Shown: positions 1-8,137, counted from the first letter of the stretch. The stretch is 64,000 bases of DNA from Pseudomonas sp. Au-Pse12 (GCF_021341665.1 NZ_JAJTTH010000002.1:496001-560000), one strand, 5' to 3'. Translations and numbers: made by a program. The notes: generated from the letters alone by a model not told the origin.

Positions 1-687
1 CACCGTGTCGAGGATGTTCAGGTGCGGAAAGCGGCCTTCGACCACCATCTCGCGGGTGGCTTTCTTCCATTCGAAGTCGAAGGGCGCCGGCAGGGCGATA
101 TCCCGTTCGCCACGGTTGTCGATGTAACGGACTTCGCGCCCGTCCACCGAGATCGACCAGCGGAACACCCGCACATCGGTGACGCGCTCGCCGATCTGGA
201 AACTCGCCAGCAGCTTGCCGTCACGGATCGCCAGTTGCAGCAGGCGGGTGTTCTTGTAATAGGTGTAGAGCTCGTTGAAATCGTTGAGGAAGCCCTGGGC
301 CGCCAGGAAGCTGCCTTCCAGGGGCACGGGCTCGGCTTCGTAGCCTTCGCCCTCCTCCACCAGCCGGTAGAGGGAAAACACGTCGGCGACGCGGGTTTCC
401 TTCTTCAGGCCGATGAACACGTTGTAGCCGAACAACAGGCAGTCGCCGACCTGGACGATGTCCCGGGCGATGCAGTTGTTCTCGGTGCGGATACGCACCC
501 GCCCGACCACTTCCATGCGGCTGTTGCCGAACTCGTCGAGACGCCTCTGGTTGAGGTCGTCGGTGGTGGCCCGCAGGCGCTGGCCCTGGTCCAGCAGGCG
601 CTTGTGCAGCACCTCATAGGCGCCGCCTTCGGCGACGGCCTTGTCCAATACGTCCTGCGGGGGAGTTGCGACTTGAGCGTCCGACAT
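1..687 (-). CDS. N-terminal part of large 'DNA repair ATPase'-type protein (partial)
   Basis: The first 229 codons of an open frame that leaves the window at position 1, so the C-terminal part is not seen. It starts MSDAQVATPPQDVLDKAVAE at an ATG with a good AGGAAGG ribosome site about six bases upstream. The N-terminus matches, from memory, very long pseudomonad proteins annotated 'DNA repair ATPase' (AAA-type ATPase with coiled coil); no ATPase motif lies in the visible part, so activity is inferred from the family. It follows the flotillin gene on the same strand, 178 bases downstream, with a terminator-like hairpin between. Context suggests a role with the PspA/flotillin membrane module rather than classical DNA repair, but that is inference. 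Confidence 0.75.
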   Translation of the reverse strand, partial: MSDAQVATPPQDVLDKAVAEGGAYEVLHKRLLDQGQRLRATTDDLNQRRLDEFGNSRMEVVGRVRIRTENNCIARDIVQVGDCLLFGYNVFIGLKKETRVADVFSLYRLVEEGEGYEAEPVPLEGSFLAAQGFLNDFNELYTYYKNTRLLQLAIRDGKLLASFQIGERVTDVRVFRWSISVDGREVRYIDNRGERDIALPAPFDFEWKKATREMVVEGRFPHLNILDTV

Positions 688-717
688 CGTGGCCTTCCTG
701 GATCTACGGCGGTGTGC

Positions 718-749
718 AAAAAAAGCGGGCTCCTCAAACCTGGAGCCCG
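718..749 (-). terminator. Rho-independent terminator after flotillin gene
   Basis: On the minus strand an 8-bp stem (arms 742-749 and 726-733) with an 8-base loop is followed by seven T residues (724-718). It lies between the flotillin stop and the ATPase start and ends only about 30 bases before the ATPase ATG, so it is either the end of the four-gene operon or an internal attenuator. Confidence 0.75.
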
Positions 750-793
750 GTACCTGAAACCAGCCAGCTGAAAACCGCAGCCTGTCACCTGCC

Positions 794-826
794 CCTGTAG
801 CCGCAGGTAAAAACGGCGGCTACAGG
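794..826. repeat. Intergenic 11-bp inverted repeat (REP-like hairpin)
   Basis: Perfect 11-bp arms CCTGTAGCCGC (794-804) and its complement (816-826) with an 11-base loop, between the flotillin stop (866) and the terminator at 718-749. The arm resembles half of a Pseudomonas REP palindrome. It could stabilise the 3' end of the flotillin operon transcript. Confidence 0.6.
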
Positions 827-865
827 ATCAGGCGAGGCCTGGCAAATCAGCGGTGGTCAGGCATT

Positions 866-2941
866 TCAGGCGTCGGCAGACGAAGCGTCGGCCTTGCGCG
901 AGACGGCAGCGGCCGCCAGTTCAGCGGCAACCGCCGGGGCGCCCTTGCCATTGAGCAGGCGCGCCAGGACGTCCTGGACCACCGGGCTCTTGCCCACCAC
1001 GCCTTCGATGGCCTTGCCCACCGACAGCGACTTGGCGAAGGAGTTGAAGAAGTCGCCTTCGCCGCCGACGATCTCGATCTTGGCCTTGCTGAGGGCGGCC
1101 GACAGCACTTCGGCCTGGTCCTTGGCGATTTCCTTGTTGGCGGCGATGGCGGCCATCGCTTCCTCGAAGTTCTTCTCCAATTGCATGCGGAACTCTTCGT
1201 GAGCGCGCGCGCTGTCGCTGAGGGAATCCAGGGCACCGAACTTCTTGCCCAGGCCTTCGGCTTCGGCGTTCAGGCGCTGCAGCAGCACTTCGGCTTCGGC
1301 CGAGCCCAGGTCCTTGGTGGCCTTGGCCTTGGCCGCGCCCAGTTGCTCTTCGCCACGGGCCTGAGCCCCGAGCTTCTCTTCCATGACCTTGGCTTCGGCC
1401 AGGCCGTCCTTCTCTTTGGCAGCCGCCTGGGCTTCCATGATGCGGGCGTCGGCCAGACCTTTTTCCTGCTCGCCACGGGCTTCGGCAATCAACTGCTCGG
1501 TGCGGACGCGGGCTTGCGCCAGGCCTTCTTTTTCCTGGGCCGCAGCGGTGATTTCCAGCACGCGGGCATCGGCCAGGCCAGGCGCGGCGCGCTCGGCTTC
1601 CAGGCCTTCGGCCAGGCGTTTCTTGGCTTCGGCCTGCTTGGCCGCGGCTTCCAGCTCGGCCTGGGCCAGGTTGTTGATTTCCACGGCCTTGTGCTTGGAA
1701 CGGGTCTCGTCGGCTTCGGCCTGCTTGACCTGGCGCACCAGGTCCTGCTCGGCTTCGGCCTGGGCCTGGATCACCACCACTTGCTTGGCGCGTTCGGCTT
1801 CGGAGACTTCGCGCACTTCCTTGATCCGCTCTTCTTCCTGGGCCACGGTCTTCTCCACCGCTACCCGCTCACGGATCACGGTGGCAATGTTCTTGCGCTG
1901 CTCTTCCAGGGCCTTTTCTTTCTCGATGCGTTGCAGTTCCACTTCACGCTCGCGGGCCACCACTTCCAGGTCCTTGGCGCGGGTGACTTTCTCCACTTCG
2001 ATGACCACCGCGCGCTGGCGGTTCTGCTGGGCCACTTCGACTTCGCGCTGATGGTTCTCGGTGCGCACGTCGATTTCCTGCTGCGACTGAATGCGTGCCT
2101 GCTCGGCCTTCAGGCGTTCCTCTTCCTTGACCTTGGCGGTCTCGGCTTCCTCACGGGCGCGGATGGTTTCGATCTCGCGCTTCTGCCGCGCTTCGGCATC
2201 GGCCTGCTGGCGTTCGAGGGACAGCGAGGCTTCGCGGGTCTCGACGTTCTTCTTCTGGATCGCCAGTTCCTGGTTGCGCTCCAGTTCGTTGGTGATGACG
2301 TTCTGCGCCGCCGTCAGCTCGGTGATCTTGCGGATACCCTCGGCGTCGAGAATGTTGCTCGGGTCCAGGGAGTGCTTGGCGGTCTGCTCCAGGTAGTCGA
2401 TGGCCACGTCTTCCAGCACATAGCCGTTGAGGTCGTTGCCGATGATCTCGATGATGCGGTCGCGGAAATCCTGGCGGTTCTCGAACAGCTGGACGAAATC
2501 GAACTGCTTGCCCACGGTCTTCAGCGCTTCGGAGAACTTGGCGTTGAACAGCTCGTTGACCGCGGCGCGGTCGGAGGCACGGTCGACACCGATGGCCTTG
2601 GCCACCTTGAGCACGTCTTCCTGGGTTTCATTGACCCGCAGGTAGAAGGCCACGGTGATGTCGGCGCGCATGTTGTCGCGGCAGATCAGCCCGTCCTTGG
2701 CCCGACGGTCGACTTCCAGGGTGATCAGCGAAATGCGCATGAACTCCTTGAGGTGGATGACCGGGTACACCAGGGCGCCAGTGAAGTGCACCTTGGGGGT
2801 CGAGGACATGTCGTTGACGATCAGCGCCGTACCTTGGGGAACCTTGATATAGAACGCCTTGAACAGCGCCAGCAGGCCGAAGACCACCAGGACTACAAGG
2901 CCGATCCCCAACAGCAGGGGCAGCAGCGACGGTAAATTCAT
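866..2941 (-). CDS. Flotillin/SPFH (band 7) family membrane protein, YqiK-like
   Basis: A 691-residue flotillin-type scaffold. One N-terminal membrane segment (about residues 6-28) is followed by an SPFH/band-7 domain (about 30-200) and a very long charged coiled coil rich in E, A, K and Q (about 210-560). The tail holds repeated GLA-x-A-[RK]-x-x-E units at about residues 455, 473, 495 and 513, then two related LG-x-A units. Flotillins organise membrane microdomains; YqiK of E. coli is the nearest named relative and is, from memory, about 550 residues, so this one is longer. It lies 36 bases after the YqiJ-like gene, the usual YqiJ-YqiK pairing, and downstream of a PspA gene. A weak AGGAG-type site precedes the ATG. 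Confidence 0.9.
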   Translation of the reverse strand: MNLPSLLPLLLGIGLVVLVVFGLLALFKAFYIKVPQGTALIVNDMSSTPKVHFTGALVYPVIHLKEFMRISLITLEVDRRAKDGLICRDNMRADITVAFYLRVNETQEDVLKVAKAIGVDRASDRAAVNELFNAKFSEALKTVGKQFDFVQLFENRQDFRDRIIEIIGNDLNGYVLEDVAIDYLEQTAKHSLDPSNILDAEGIRKITELTAAQNVITNELERNQELAIQKKNVETREASLSLERQQADAEARQKREIETIRAREEAETAKVKEEERLKAEQARIQSQQEIDVRTENHQREVEVAQQNRQRAVVIEVEKVTRAKDLEVVAREREVELQRIEKEKALEEQRKNIATVIRERVAVEKTVAQEEERIKEVREVSEAERAKQVVVIQAQAEAEQDLVRQVKQAEADETRSKHKAVEINNLAQAELEAAAKQAEAKKRLAEGLEAERAAPGLADARVLEITAAAQEKEGLAQARVRTEQLIAEARGEQEKGLADARIMEAQAAAKEKDGLAEAKVMEEKLGAQARGEEQLGAAKAKATKDLGSAEAEVLLQRLNAEAEGLGKKFGALDSLSDSARAHEEFRMQLEKNFEEAMAAIAANKEIAKDQAEVLSAALSKAKIEIVGGEGDFFNSFAKSLSVGKAIEGVVGKSPVVQDVLARLLNGKGAPAVAAELAAAAVSRKADASSADA

Positions 2942-2977
2942 GCAATCAATCTCCTTTGATTCTGAGGAAGCCCGGGC

Positions 2978-3619
2978 TCAGAGGCCGCGAAACTCGTCCT
3001 CGGTAATGACCCGATAGGCGTGTTGCGCCTCCAGATACTCCAGTAACACGACGCGATCGCCGCGTTTGAAAGCTCGCGCCTCATCGGCACGCACACGCAG
3101 GATCAGGCCCGCGCCGCCGTTCTCGAGCACGGCTTCGCCGTGTTCCAGGGTGACTCTGCCGCTGCGTACCACAGCGGTCTGCCCCAGCACCGACTGGCTG
3201 CTGGTGGCTTCCATCTTGTGAAACAGCGGGCGCAGCGGGCGACAGATCGCCGCGCTGATGGGCGCTGCCAGGAACAGTGCAAGCACGGCCAGCAACAGGC
3301 CCAGGGGGTAGCGCAGCCAGCCCAGGGGCAGGTGGCTGAGGACGTAGAGTTCGGCGAAATAGGTCAGGAACCAGCTGAAGAACATCAGCAGGGTCAGCAC
3401 CAGGGTGACCGGCACCCCATTGAGCTTGAACTTGATCAGCAGCCCGGCCAGGCCTTCGCTGGCGTGGGCGCTGTCGAGCAGCGAGTCGGCCTCGAAGTCC
3501 AGCAGGTCGACTTCAAGCATGCCCATGGCCACCACGGCCCAATAGATCACGGCCAGGCAGAGCATGAAGCTGAACAGCACTGTGGGGAACGACAACACTG
3601 TCTGCAGGAAGATTTCCAT
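2978..3619 (-). CDS. YqiJ-like membrane protein with C-terminal OB-fold (DUF1449 type)
   Basis: A 213-residue inner-membrane protein. Hydrophobic segments lie near residues 8-32, 70-90 and 105-128; the C-terminal 70 residues are soluble, beta-rich, and fit the OB/NfeD-like domain that accompanies flotillins. An upstream in-frame ATG at 3649 is possible, but the ATG at 3619 (MEIFLQTVLSFP) has an AGGAAA site at proper spacing and gives the normal membrane N-terminus. NfeD/YqiJ proteins are established partners of SPFH proteins, and the flotillin gene follows directly. The precise biochemical role is unknown. Confidence 0.82.
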   Translation of the reverse strand: MEIFLQTVLSFPTVLFSFMLCLAVIYWAVVAMGMLEVDLLDFEADSLLDSAHASEGLAGLLIKFKLNGVPVTLVLTLLMFFSWFLTYFAELYVLSHLPLGWLRYPLGLLLAVLALFLAAPISAAICRPLRPLFHKMEATSSQSVLGQTAVVRSGRVTLEHGEAVLENGGAGLILRVRADEARAFKRGDRVVLLEYLEAQHAYRVITEDEFRGL

Positions 3620-3685
3620 TGCTTTCCTATCCCTGAAAAAGCCGGGCAAGGCCCGACGGCCCCGCCCCTACAACACAACGGTGAA

Positions 3686-4381
3686 TCAGGACTTGTTGCG
3701 GTCCTTGAGGCGCGCCAGCACGCTGTCGGCGCTGGTGCTGCCGGCGACGATCCCGGCCTCGCGCAACTTGGCGTCCAGGGCGTCATCGGGGTTGCTGGTG
3801 CTGGCCAGCTCGGCTGCGGCTTCCATCTTCGCCGCGCGTTCGGCCTGCTTCTGCTTGATCCGCTCCAGTGATTCCACCGCGGTGTGCAGCTTGCTCTGCG
3901 AGCCGCCATAGCGCTGCGCCACGGCTTGCTGGGCCTTCTGCACGCTCTCGGTGGCCTTGACGGTATCCACCTGCTGTTTCAAATGTTTGATATTGCCCTC
4001 GGCCTGGGTCACGGCCTTGCGCAACTGGGCCACGCTGGCGGCGAAACCGTCGGCCTGCTCGCGTTCCACGGCCAGGTCGTTTTCCAGGTTGGCGATTTTC
4101 TGCGCCACTTCCTGGGCGAGCTGTTCGTTACCCGACTCCAGGGCCTTGAGGGCGTAGCTTTCATATTCGGCGATCTTCGCCGCGCTGCCATTGGCGCGCT
4201 CGGCGGCGAGTTTCTGCCGGGCCATGATCTCGGCCAAGGCTTCCTTGGACTTGCGCAGTTCCTGATCGGCGTCACGGATCTCCTGATCGAGAATCCTCAG
4301 CGCCTGGCTGTCCACCAGGGCCTCGCCCGCCTCATTGGCACCACCGCGCAGCGCGGTGAGCAACTTGCTCCATACGTTCAT
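3686..4381 (-). CDS. PspA/IM30 family protein (YjfJ-like)
   Basis: A 231-residue, almost wholly helical, charged protein starting MNVWSKLLTALRGG, with the long antiparallel coiled coil of PspA/IM30/Vipp1 (about residues 25-190) and a short C-terminal helix (DDALDAKLREAG). Family members are peripheral membrane proteins of the ESCRT-III superfamily that coat and repair damaged inner membrane. The ATG at 4381 is preferred over the one at 4387 because the GGAGGA site ends directly at the latter and six bases before the former. It sits between the DUF2170 gene (15 bases upstream) and the YqiJ-like gene, so it is probably cotranscribed. No PspF-type activator or psp operon neighbours are seen. Confidence 0.9.
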   Translation of the reverse strand: MNVWSKLLTALRGGANEAGEALVDSQALRILDQEIRDADQELRKSKEALAEIMARQKLAAERANGSAAKIAEYESYALKALESGNEQLAQEVAQKIANLENDLAVEREQADGFAASVAQLRKAVTQAEGNIKHLKQQVDTVKATESVQKAQQAVAQRYGGSQSKLHTAVESLERIKQKQAERAAKMEAAAELASTSNPDDALDAKLREAGIVAGSTSADSVLARLKDRNKS

Positions 4382-4396
4382 GTGCATTCCTCCAGG

Positions 4397-5017
4397 TCAG
4401 GCCTGAGCCTTCAGGTAGCCTTCGTAGGCCTCGGTGGCCCTGATCACATTGCTGGCCAGGGTTTCGATCTCGTAGAGCACGTTGGAGAGAATCGAAGTGG
4501 CACTCAGGGCGCCGAACATCATGTAGTGGCGCTCGCCGCCAAAGCGGGTTTCCAGGCCGATGCTCGACAGCGGGAACAACTGGCGGCTGAGCAGCACTTC
4601 CTCGTTGAACGCTGCCACGTCGGTCACTTCGCTTTGCGGCCAGAGCAGCGCCTCCACCAGGATCTGCTCGCCGGACAGGGCGACGAACAGCGGCAGGTCG
4701 CCGTATTCGCGCATGGTCACGTGCAAGCTAGGTTCGGCGCCTTCAAGCAGTTCAACGCTGGCTTCGCCGCTGCTGAACAACTCGGTGGCCACCAGGGCCT
4801 GGCACAGCGATCGGGCATTCCAGGTCTGCGGCATGCTCATTTCTCCATCCTTTTCCACAGGAGCCAGCCCTTCTAGGGGCTGACGCAGTTTGCGTTCAAC
4901 CGCCAGCAACGCCTGAGCGTTCTCCGGCAGTATCCAGACTTCCTTTTTCACCAGCCCCTGATCGCGCAGGCGCTGGCGGAATAAACGTTGGTAATGGGCT
5001 GAGGATTTGTTTTCCAT
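4397..5017 (-). CDS. DUF2170 family protein, YjfI-like; first gene of the PspA/flotillin cluster
   Basis: A 206-residue soluble protein. A basic N-terminal segment (residues 1-30, HYQRLFRQRLRDQGLVKKEV) reads like a short helical DNA- or partner-binding region; the rest (about 65-205) fits the DUF2170 domain found beside pspA-like yjfJ genes in enterobacteria. No signal peptide or membrane segment. As the first gene it directly follows the control region at 5018-5070 with a duplicated 12-bp element. Function is not established; position suggests a regulator or partner of the PspA protein. Domain call is from memory of the yjfI/yjfJ pairing. Confidence 0.8.
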   Translation of the reverse strand: MENKSSAHYQRLFRQRLRDQGLVKKEVWILPENAQALLAVERKLRQPLEGLAPVEKDGEMSMPQTWNARSLCQALVATELFSSGEASVELLEGAEPSLHVTMREYGDLPLFVALSGEQILVEALLWPQSEVTDVAAFNEEVLLSRQLFPLSSIGLETRFGGERHYMMFGALSATSILSNVLYEIETLASNVIRATEAYEGYLKAQA

Positions 5018-5033
5018 GACGCAGAGACTAAAA

Positions 5034-5068
5034 CATCACATGTAAGGTTTTCAATTCATCACATGTAA
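5034..5068. repeat. Duplicated CATCACATGTAA element in the promoter region of the PspA/flotillin operon
   Basis: The 12-mer CATCACATGTAA occurs exactly at 5034-5045 and 5057-5068, 23 bases apart (about two helical turns), 17-51 bases before the first gene's ATG. The core ACATGT is palindromic, and TGTAAAATTTACA (5065-5077) adds a near-palindrome. On the minus strand a weak TTGAAA-N17-TTAGTC promoter can be placed over the copies. Looks like an operator for a dimeric regulator; the regulator is unknown. Confidence 0.6.
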
Positions 5069-5334
5069 AATTTACAGGCGATGTTTGTAACAAAAAATAT
5101 CAGGCGGATCGCACGCAAAACCGCCAGACCGGCAACGGCTGCATAGACTCTTTTTCGTCTTTCGCAACTGCTACGTTCTCAAGCGGCGTCATTAAACCCG
5201 TCAACAAAGCGAATGAGAAGCACAATTATCCCCGGCCCAGCCCGCAAATAATCAATAAAGGCAGGCACCCGGCGCTGCCTTAATGGCGACCAATGGTCTA
5301 GGCTAGGCAGATTTTCCTGCCCAGCGGATGCCTC
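5069..5334. other. Divergent intergenic region without a gene
   Basis: A relatively AT-rich stretch between the minus-strand PspA/flotillin cluster and the plus-strand CoA-transferase gene. No convincing ORF or RNA gene was seen. It must hold the CoA-transferase promoter, but no clear -35/-10 pair was found. A small palindrome GGCAG...CTGCC lies at about 5308-5323, close to the CoA-transferase start. Confidence 0.5.
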
Positions 5335-6534
5335 ATGAACAGCCTCAGCAAGCCCCTCGCCGGATTAAAAGTGATCGAACTCGGCACCCTGATCGCCGGC
5401 CCCTTCGCCTCGCGCATCTGCGCCGAGTTCGGTGCCGAAGTGATCAAGGTCGAGTCTCCGGATGGCGGCGATCCGCTGCGCAAGTGGCGCAAGCTGTATG
5501 AGGGCACCTCGCTATGGTGGTTCGTCCAGGCGCGCAACAAGAAATCCCTGACCCTGAACCTCAAGCACCCGGAAGGCTTGGCAGTGCTCAAGCAGTTGCT
5601 GAGCGAAGCGGACATCCTGATCGAGAACTTCCGCCCCGGCGTGCTGGAGAAACTCGGCCTGGGCTGGGAGGTGCTGCACGCGCTCAACCCGAAACTGGTG
5701 ATGGTGCGCCTGTCGGGCTTCGGCCAGACCGGGCCGATGAAGGACCAACCGGGCTTCGGCGCGGTGGGCGAGTCCATGGGCGGCCTGCGTTACATCACCG
5801 GCTTCGAGGACCGCCCGCCGGTACGCACCGGGATCTCCATCGGTGACTCCATCGCCGCCCTGTGGGGGGTGATTGGCGCGTTGATGGCGCTGCGTCACCG
5901 CGAGGTCAACGGCGGCCAGGGGCAAGTGGTGGACGTGGCGCTGTACGAAGCGATCTTCGCCATGATGGAAAGCATGGTCCCGGAGTTCGATGTGTTCGGT
6001 TTCATCCGCGAACGCAGCGGCAACATCATGCCCGGCATCACCCCGTCGTCGATCCATACCAGCGCCGACGGCAAGCACGTGCAGATCGGCGCCAACGGCG
6101 ATGCGATCTTCAAGCGCTTCATGCTGATCATCGGTCGCGACGACCTGGCCAATGACCCGGCCCTGGCCAGCAACGACGGACGCGACACCCGCCGCGACGA
6201 ACTCTACGGGGTGATCGACCGCTGGGTGGCGTCCCTGCCCCTGGAGCAGGTGCTGGAGCAACTGAACCAGGCCGAAGTCCCGGCCAGCCGGATCTTCAGC
6301 GCCGAGGACATGTTCCACGACCCGCAATTCCTCGCCCGGGAGATGTTCCTCCAGGCCAAGCTGCCGGACGGCAAGGCCTTCAAGATGCCCGGCATCGTGC
6401 CGAAACTCTCGGAAACACCCGGCTCCGCAGACTGGGTCGGCCCCGAGCTTGGCGAGCACTCCAGCGACGTCCTGGCGAGCCTGGGCTACAGCAGCGAGCA
6501 GATCCAAAACCTGCGCAACTCTGGGGCAATCTAA
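5335..6534 (+). CDS. CaiB/BaiF family (class III) CoA-transferase
   Basis: A 399-residue cytoplasmic enzyme that moves CoA between an acyl-CoA donor and a carboxylic acid. It has the class III N-terminus (PLAGLKVIELGTLIAGPFA, then EFGAEVIKVE), the ENFRPGVLEKLGLGW motif, and the catalytic aspartate in GISIGDSIAAL at residue 171, equivalent to Asp169 of formyl-CoA transferase. Length is normal. It is alone on its strand with no acyl-CoA metabolism genes next to it, so the substrate cannot be told; many pseudomonads carry this single gene near a citrate-lyase-like gene, which is not seen here. The ATG has only a weak ribosome site. Confidence 0.92.
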   Translation: MNSLSKPLAGLKVIELGTLIAGPFASRICAEFGAEVIKVESPDGGDPLRKWRKLYEGTSLWWFVQARNKKSLTLNLKHPEGLAVLKQLLSEADILIENFRPGVLEKLGLGWEVLHALNPKLVMVRLSGFGQTGPMKDQPGFGAVGESMGGLRYITGFEDRPPVRTGISIGDSIAALWGVIGALMALRHREVNGGQGQVVDVALYEAIFAMMESMVPEFDVFGFIRERSGNIMPGITPSSIHTSADGKHVQIGANGDAIFKRFMLIIGRDDLANDPALASNDGRDTRRDELYGVIDRWVASLPLEQVLEQLNQAEVPASRIFSAEDMFHDPQFLAREMFLQAKLPDGKAFKMPGIVPKLSETPGSADWVGPELGEHSSDVLASLGYSSEQIQNLRNSGAI

Positions 6535-6610
6535 GCTGAAACAGCCGTCTTACATTGGCGCACCACAACCGGCACATCGACGCGCGAAACCCGGCCTTGG
6601 CCGGCTGACA

Positions 6611-7462
6611 ATGGCGCTCGCGGCGTGCCTGCTGTGGCTGCCCTGCACGCCCGGCCACGCCGGGGAAATGCTCACCTGGCTGCTGCGCGACCTGCCACCG
6701 CTGAATATGTTCGAAGGCCCGCAGAAGGGCCGCGGGGTCGTCGACTTGCTGATGCCACAATTGATCGCCAGCCTGCCGGGGTACCAGCACGAGCTGGTCC
6801 GGGTCAATCGCGCCCGAGGCATGCAGATGCTGCGCGACCCCAGTTTCACCTGCGACCCGGCCCTGATCTGGAGCAAGGAGCGCGCGCAGTGGGTCGCCTT
6901 CTCCATCACCAGCTTTCGCGTATTGAGCAATGGCCTGGCGATCCGCCGCGCCGACCGCGAACAGCTCACGCACTTCCTGCATGACGGCAAGGTCGACCTG
7001 CATGGCCTGCTCGAGAGCGGCAAGGAACTGATTGGCGTGGTGGCCGAGCGCAGCTACGGGCAACAGCTCGACAACCTGCTACAGCAAGTGTCGCCCCAGC
7101 AGATTCGCGCCCACTATGGCAACGACGCCCTCGGCAGCCTGCTGCAGATGCAGCGCCTGGGCCGCCTGCAACTGCTCCTGGGCTACTGGCCGGAAATCCG
7201 CTATCAGGCCGTGCAGCAGGGTATCGACCCGCAGGACCTGGAGTTCTACCCGATCGAAGGCACCAGCAAGTATCAGGAAATCCACGTCGGCTGCTCCGAC
7301 ACCCCACAGGGCCGGCAGGCCATCACCCGGATCAACCAGGCCCTGCTCAAGCTGCGCGAAGAGCGGCTGGTGGAGCTGTACGCCGCCTGGCTGGACCCTG
7401 GAATGCGCGACGAATACCGCGCCGACGCCCGCGCCTACTTCCAGAGCCTGCAAGACCACTGA
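6611..7462 (+). CDS. Periplasmic solute-binding-like protein (TIGR02285-type)
   Basis: A secreted protein of about 283 residues. The ATG at 6611 gives a short hydrophobic leader (MALAACLLWLPCTPGHA) with cleavage before GEML; the natural leader may begin further upstream at a non-ATG codon, because residues encoded just upstream (HRRAKPGLGRLT) would supply the missing positive n-region. The mature part resembles type-II periplasmic binding folds (LTWLLRDLPPLNMFEG, then GKELIGVVAERSYG) and matches, from memory, the pseudomonad family TIGR02285, orphan solute-binding-like proteins without an ABC permease. It begins 76 bases after the CoA-transferase stop. Ligand unknown. Confidence 0.7.
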   Translation: MALAACLLWLPCTPGHAGEMLTWLLRDLPPLNMFEGPQKGRGVVDLLMPQLIASLPGYQHELVRVNRARGMQMLRDPSFTCDPALIWSKERAQWVAFSITSFRVLSNGLAIRRADREQLTHFLHDGKVDLHGLLESGKELIGVVAERSYGQQLDNLLQQVSPQQIRAHYGNDALGSLLQMQRLGRLQLLLGYWPEIRYQAVQQGIDPQDLEFYPIEGTSKYQEIHVGCSDTPQGRQAITRINQALLKLREERLVELYAAWLDPGMRDEYRADARAYFQSLQDH

Positions 7463-7474
7463 CAAATCCCGGGC

Positions 7475-7513
7475 AAAAAGAAACCCCGAGAAGTGGGGAG
7501 ACGACTCGGGGTT
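7475..7513 (-). terminator. Rho-independent terminator (minus strand)
   Basis: Perfect 9-bp stem AACCCCGAG/CTCGGGGTT (7482-7490 and 7505-7513), followed on the minus strand by TTCTTTTT. It fits the end of the transcript from the DUF3509 gene (stop at 7632), leaving an unusually long 3' region of about 120 bases; it may also weakly stop plus-strand transcription from the solute-binding gene. Confidence 0.8.
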
Positions 7514-7631
7514 AAACGTGGTCTTTGCAGACCCGTACCAGCCGGCTACAAGCACCGGAGCACAATGCCTGATCCCGCTGATACTGAGTCTGACTGATGC
7601 GGTTGGTGGAAGGTTCCGTAAAAATGTCAGA

Positions 7632-7919
7632 TCAATTGCGCTGAACCAAGGCCTTGCCTTCGGCAGCATGGCGCCAGGCGGCAATCACGCAGGGCTCGAG
7701 CCGGCCTTCGGCGATCAGCAGGTCACGATGCAGGCCGTCGACCACATCCGTGAGCAAGCGCTTGTCGGCCAGCTGGGCCTGATTGACCTCACGCTCCAGC
7801 ACGACGGCGCCAGCGGTATTCTTCAGCGTCACCAGGCATTCACCGTGGGTGCCACAGGACATCAGCGTGACCTGGTAGGGACTCAACGACTCACTCAATA
7901 AAAGACTGATACTTTCCAT
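7632..7919 (-). CDS. DUF3509 family small protein
   Basis: A 95-residue cytoplasmic protein starting MESISLLLSESLSPYQVTL, the usual opening of the Pseudomonas DUF3509 family (about 90 residues, several paralogues per genome). The middle (GECLVTLKNTAGAVVLEREV) is a beta-hairpin-like region and the C-terminus is helical, with the family-like end PCVIAAWRHAAEGKALV. No catalytic motif or signal peptide. Function is not known. It is divergent from the regulator gene at 8138 and convergent with the solute-binding gene. A GGTGAT sequence precedes the ATG. Confidence 0.8.
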   Translation of the reverse strand: MESISLLLSESLSPYQVTLMSCGTHGECLVTLKNTAGAVVLEREVNQAQLADKRLLTDVVDGLHRDLLIAEGRLEPCVIAAWRHAAEGKALVQRN

Positions 7920-8137
7920 CTAGATCACCACTCAATAGCTCGAATTAGAGGTTCGAAAACAAAAATGCCGGTAGCTTTCTGACATTCAAGTGACCATCGC
8001 TCAGAGAAGAAAGTTCGCCACGCCTACTGCTGCCGACCTGAGTCAATCGAGCATGCACGGGTAACATGACAGATATAAAACGGCCAACCAGGCGCAACCC
8101 ACGCCGCCGTTGCATTGGAGCCCAAGCTTTGAAAGCA

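Noticed and set aside
5205..5225. Fur-box-like sequence (AATGAGAAGCACAATTATC)
   Set aside because: Only part of the 19-bp consensus matches and no iron gene is adjacent; a chance match is likely.
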